Source of the DNA: Nocardioidaceae bacterium | GTDB taxonomy: Bacteria; Actinomycetota; Actinomycetes; Propionibacteriales; Nocardioidaceae | Length of the DNA: 8,507 nucleotides | Assembly (NCBI GenBank): GCA_013698435.1 | Contig: JACCVA010000061.1 | Location: 1 to 8,507 of the forward strand | Reading direction: 5' to 3' | In this document: piece by piece, positions 6,960 through 8,507 of the stretch | Layout of the letters: the number at the start of each line of letters is the position of its first letter | Numbering within the stretch: the first letter of the stretch is position 1 | Made by a program: the position numbers and the translations under genes | The notes under the pieces: generated by a model | Seen by the model: the letters and a program-made list of their open reading frames with translations, nothing else | What the model was told of the DNA's origin: nothing | Database searches by the model: none

Positions 6960-6965
6960 TGACGA

Positions 6966-8105
6966 GTGACTTCCCCCACCGGACGTCGGGCTCGGCCGAC
7001 CGCGCCGGGCACGTTCCGGCTGGGCACGGTGGCGGGCATCGACGTGACGGTGGCGAACTCCATGTTCCTGATCATCGGACTGATCGCCCTGGTGATGGCT
7101 CACCGCCTCCAGACCGTCGCCCCCGACCTCGGCAACTGGGCGTACGCCGCCGGCGCTGCCTTCGCTGTGCTCCTCTACATGTCGGTCCTGCTGCACGAGA
7201 TCTCGCACGCGCTGGCGGCGCGGTCGTTCGACATGCAGGTCAACTCCATCAACCTGCACTTCCTCGGCGGAGCCACCGAGATCGACGGTGAGGCCGAGAC
7301 ACCGTGGCGGGAGTTCATCATCGCCGTCGTCGGTCCGCTCACGTCGCTGGCGGTCGGAGCGGTCGCCTGGGCCGCGATCTCCTTGTTCGACGACGTGCTG
7401 CTGCGGTACACGGTCGCCTCGCTGGCAGTCGCCAACCTCCTCGTCGGTTTGATCAACCTCGTCCCCGGGCTCCCGCTCGACGGTGGGCGTGTGCTGCAGG
7501 CTGCCGTATGGGGGGTGACCCGCAAGCGCAACCTCGGCATCGTGGTCGCCGCCTGGGGTGGACGTGCGGCAGCGGTTGCAGCGATCGGCTGGCCGGTGGT
7601 GCAACCGCTCTTCGGAATCACCCCTGACGTCGTCGACTACCTCCTCGGCTTCGTGATCGGGATGTTCTTGTGGACCGGGGCGACCCACGCCCTCCAGGTC
7701 GCCCGGCTCCGCCGGCGGCTGCCGGGCGTGGTGGCGAAACGGCTGGCCCGCCCGGCCATCGGCGTCCCCGCGGATCTGCCGGCGTCGGAGGGGGTGCGCA
7801 GGGCCCAGGAGGCCAACGCCGGCTCGCTGGTCGTCATGACGAGCGGCGGTGAGCCTGTCGGCATCGTCAACGAGCAGGCACTGCGGTCAACTCCGCCGGA
7901 GCGCCTGCCTTGGATGCCGATCGGCGACCTGGCCCGCCGAATGGAGGACGGGTTGTCGCTGTCGGCGGACCTCTCCGGTGAGCCGCTGCTGCTGGCCATG
8001 AACCGCACGCCGGCGTCGGAGTACGTGCTGGTCGAGTCGGACGGGTCCATCTACGGCGTGCTGGTGACCCAGGACGTCGACGACGCCTTCCGCGCCGGGC
8101 CCTGA
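6966..8105 (+). CDS. Site-2 protease family membrane metalloprotease with C-terminal CBS pair
   Basis: This 379-residue protein is a zinc protease that cuts substrates within the membrane (family M50). The zinc motif HEISH is at 77-81 with catalytic Glu78, inside a hydrophobic segment (about 62-84). The second active-site motif NLVPGLPLDGG is at 164-174 with the third zinc ligand Asp172. Other membrane segments lie near 30-46, 117-141, 150-167, 192-212 and 222-242. There is no PDZ domain between the motifs. Residues about 261-377 look like two CBS units (for example SLVVMTSGGEPVGIV and YVLVESDGSIYGVLV), as in the Rip3-like class; CBS pairs usually bind adenine nucleotides. The substrate is unknown; anti-sigma factors are the best-known targets in actinobacteria, but none is encoded here. 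The GTG start is supported by a -10 box directly upstream. Catalytic residues are complete. Confidence 0.92.
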   Translation: MTSPTGRRARPTAPGTFRLGTVAGIDVTVANSMFLIIGLIALVMAHRLQTVAPDLGNWAYAAGAAFAVLLYMSVLLHEISHALAARSFDMQVNSINLHFLGGATEIDGEAETPWREFIIAVVGPLTSLAVGAVAWAAISLFDDVLLRYTVASLAVANLLVGLINLVPGLPLDGGRVLQAAVWGVTRKRNLGIVVAAWGGRAAAVAAIGWPVVQPLFGITPDVVDYLLGFVIGMFLWTGATHALQVARLRRRLPGVVAKRLARPAIGVPADLPASEGVRRAQEANAGSLVVMTSGGEPVGIVNEQALRSTPPERLPWMPIGDLARRMEDGLSLSADLSGEPLLLAMNRTPASEYVLVESDGSIYGVLVTQDVDDAFRAGP

Positions 8106-8139
8106 CCTTCCTTGCACGCCCCTCGCTCGGACGTCCCAC

Positions 8140-8145
8140 TACGCT
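8140..8145 (+). promoter_or_regulatory. -10 box of trmI, placed for (near-)leaderless transcription
   Basis: TACGCT is followed by 8 nt and then the ATG at 8154. The 13-mer CACTACGCTGGAC (8137-8149) resembles CACTAGCGTTGAC (6951-6963) before the protease gene, matching at 9 of 13 bases. A GGA 5 nt before the ATG could act as a weak Shine-Dalgarno if a short leader exists. The box lies in the 48-nt gap after the protease gene, so trmI probably has its own promoter besides any read-through. Confidence 0.5.
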
Positions 8146-8153
8146 GGACCGCT

Positions 8154-8507
8154 ATGCCCGCACCGTCCGAACCATCCGAGGCCGCGCCACCGGTGGACGC
8201 TGGACCCCCCCTGGACCCGGCGTGGTCCGGCGTACGCCGCGGGCCGCTCCGCGCGGGGGAGCGGGTGCGCCTGACGGACCCGAAAGGGCACAAGCACACC
8301 GTGCTCCTCGAGGTCGGCAAGACGTACTTCACCCACAAGGGCGCCATCGAGCTCGACCAGCTCATCGACGGCCCCGATGCGACGGTGGTCACGTCGTCCG
8401 GCGGCGTCGAGTACTTGGTGTTGAGGCCCTTGCTCCCGGAGGTCGTCGTGTCGATGCCCCGCGGCGCCACTGTGGTCTATCCGAAGGACGCCGCGCAGAT
8501 CGTCACG
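8154..8507 (+). CDS. trmI: tRNA (adenine-58-N1)-methyltransferase TrmI, N-terminal part (cut by window end)
   Basis: The open frame runs 118 codons from ATG to the last base of the window without a stop. The protein should methylate N1 of A58 in the T-loop of tRNAs using S-adenosylmethionine, as shown for M. tuberculosis Rv2118c, and act as a homotetramer in the cytoplasm. After a proline- and acid-rich start of about 28 residues, the N-terminal domain is recognisable: RRGPLRAGERVRLTDPKG (28-45), FTHKGAIELDQLI (59-71), GGVEYLVLRPLL (82-93) and SMPRGATVVYPKDAAQIV (100-117). The last block directly precedes the methyltransferase fold, whose SAM-binding glycine motif lies beyond the window, so catalysis cannot be checked. 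In actinobacteria this gene often lies beside the proteasome ATPase/Pup gene cluster, which may follow. Confidence 0.92.
   Translation, partial: MPAPSEPSEAAPPVDAGPPLDPAWSGVRRGPLRAGERVRLTDPKGHKHTVLLEVGKTYFTHKGAIELDQLIDGPDATVVTSSGGVEYLVLRPLLPEVVVSMPRGATVVYPKDAAQIVT

Noticed and set aside
6959..6964. TTGACG as a -35 element
   Set aside because: No TAnnnT lies 16-18 nt downstream, and the site abuts the protease start codon.
6020..7291. A 423-codon + strand open frame antisense to the nuclease gene and overlapping the start of the protease gene
   Set aside because: It overlaps two genes with clear catalytic motifs and its translation shows no recognisable domain. Long open frames opposite genes with G/C-rich third positions are expected.

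Overview
The window comes from a high-GC Gram-positive bacterium (Actinomycetota). Third codon positions are almost all G or C and GTG starts are common. Three genes have TAnnnT -10 boxes placed for leaderless transcription. The last three genes (RecB-like nuclease, site-2 protease, TrmI) match actinobacterial gene content; in Mycobacterium tuberculosis, trmI (Rv2118c) and a RecB-like gene (Rv2119) are adjacent and lie near the proteasome genes. A Propionibacteriales/Nocardioides-like source is a guess, not a determination.

Positions 41-5887 hold a complete five-gene peptide importer operon on the + strand: a lipoprotein substrate-binding protein, two inner-membrane permeases and two ABC ATPases. 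The last four genes overlap or touch (ATGA, GTGA and an 8-nt overlap), so they look translationally coupled. The only real gap, 82 nt between the binding-protein gene and the first permease gene, holds a strong RNA hairpin: 17 pairs, 5 of them G-U, capped by a GAGA tetraloop. Such an element could let the cell make more binding protein than permease from one transcript.

Positions 5888-5938 separate the operon from a convergent gene and hold a short symmetrical GC hairpin that may be a weak bidirectional terminator. The convergent gene (5939-6859, - strand) encodes a standalone RecB-type PD-(D/E)XK nuclease with four cysteines placed as in iron-sulfur nucleases of the AddB/Cas4 type. It is divergent from a membrane-embedded site-2 protease with a C-terminal CBS pair (6966-8105, + strand). 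The 106 nt between them carry two outward-facing -10 boxes. The window ends inside a tRNA m1A58 methyltransferase gene (trmI, from 8154), also with its own -10 box.

The importer has a clear role: ATP-driven uptake of di- or oligopeptides. The other three genes are probably housekeeping: DNA processing, intramembrane proteolysis and tRNA modification. I see no mobile element, CRISPR array, tRNA or rRNA. There is no clear new multi-gene system here. The most interesting signals are the intercistronic hairpin and the set of leaderless-type promoters.
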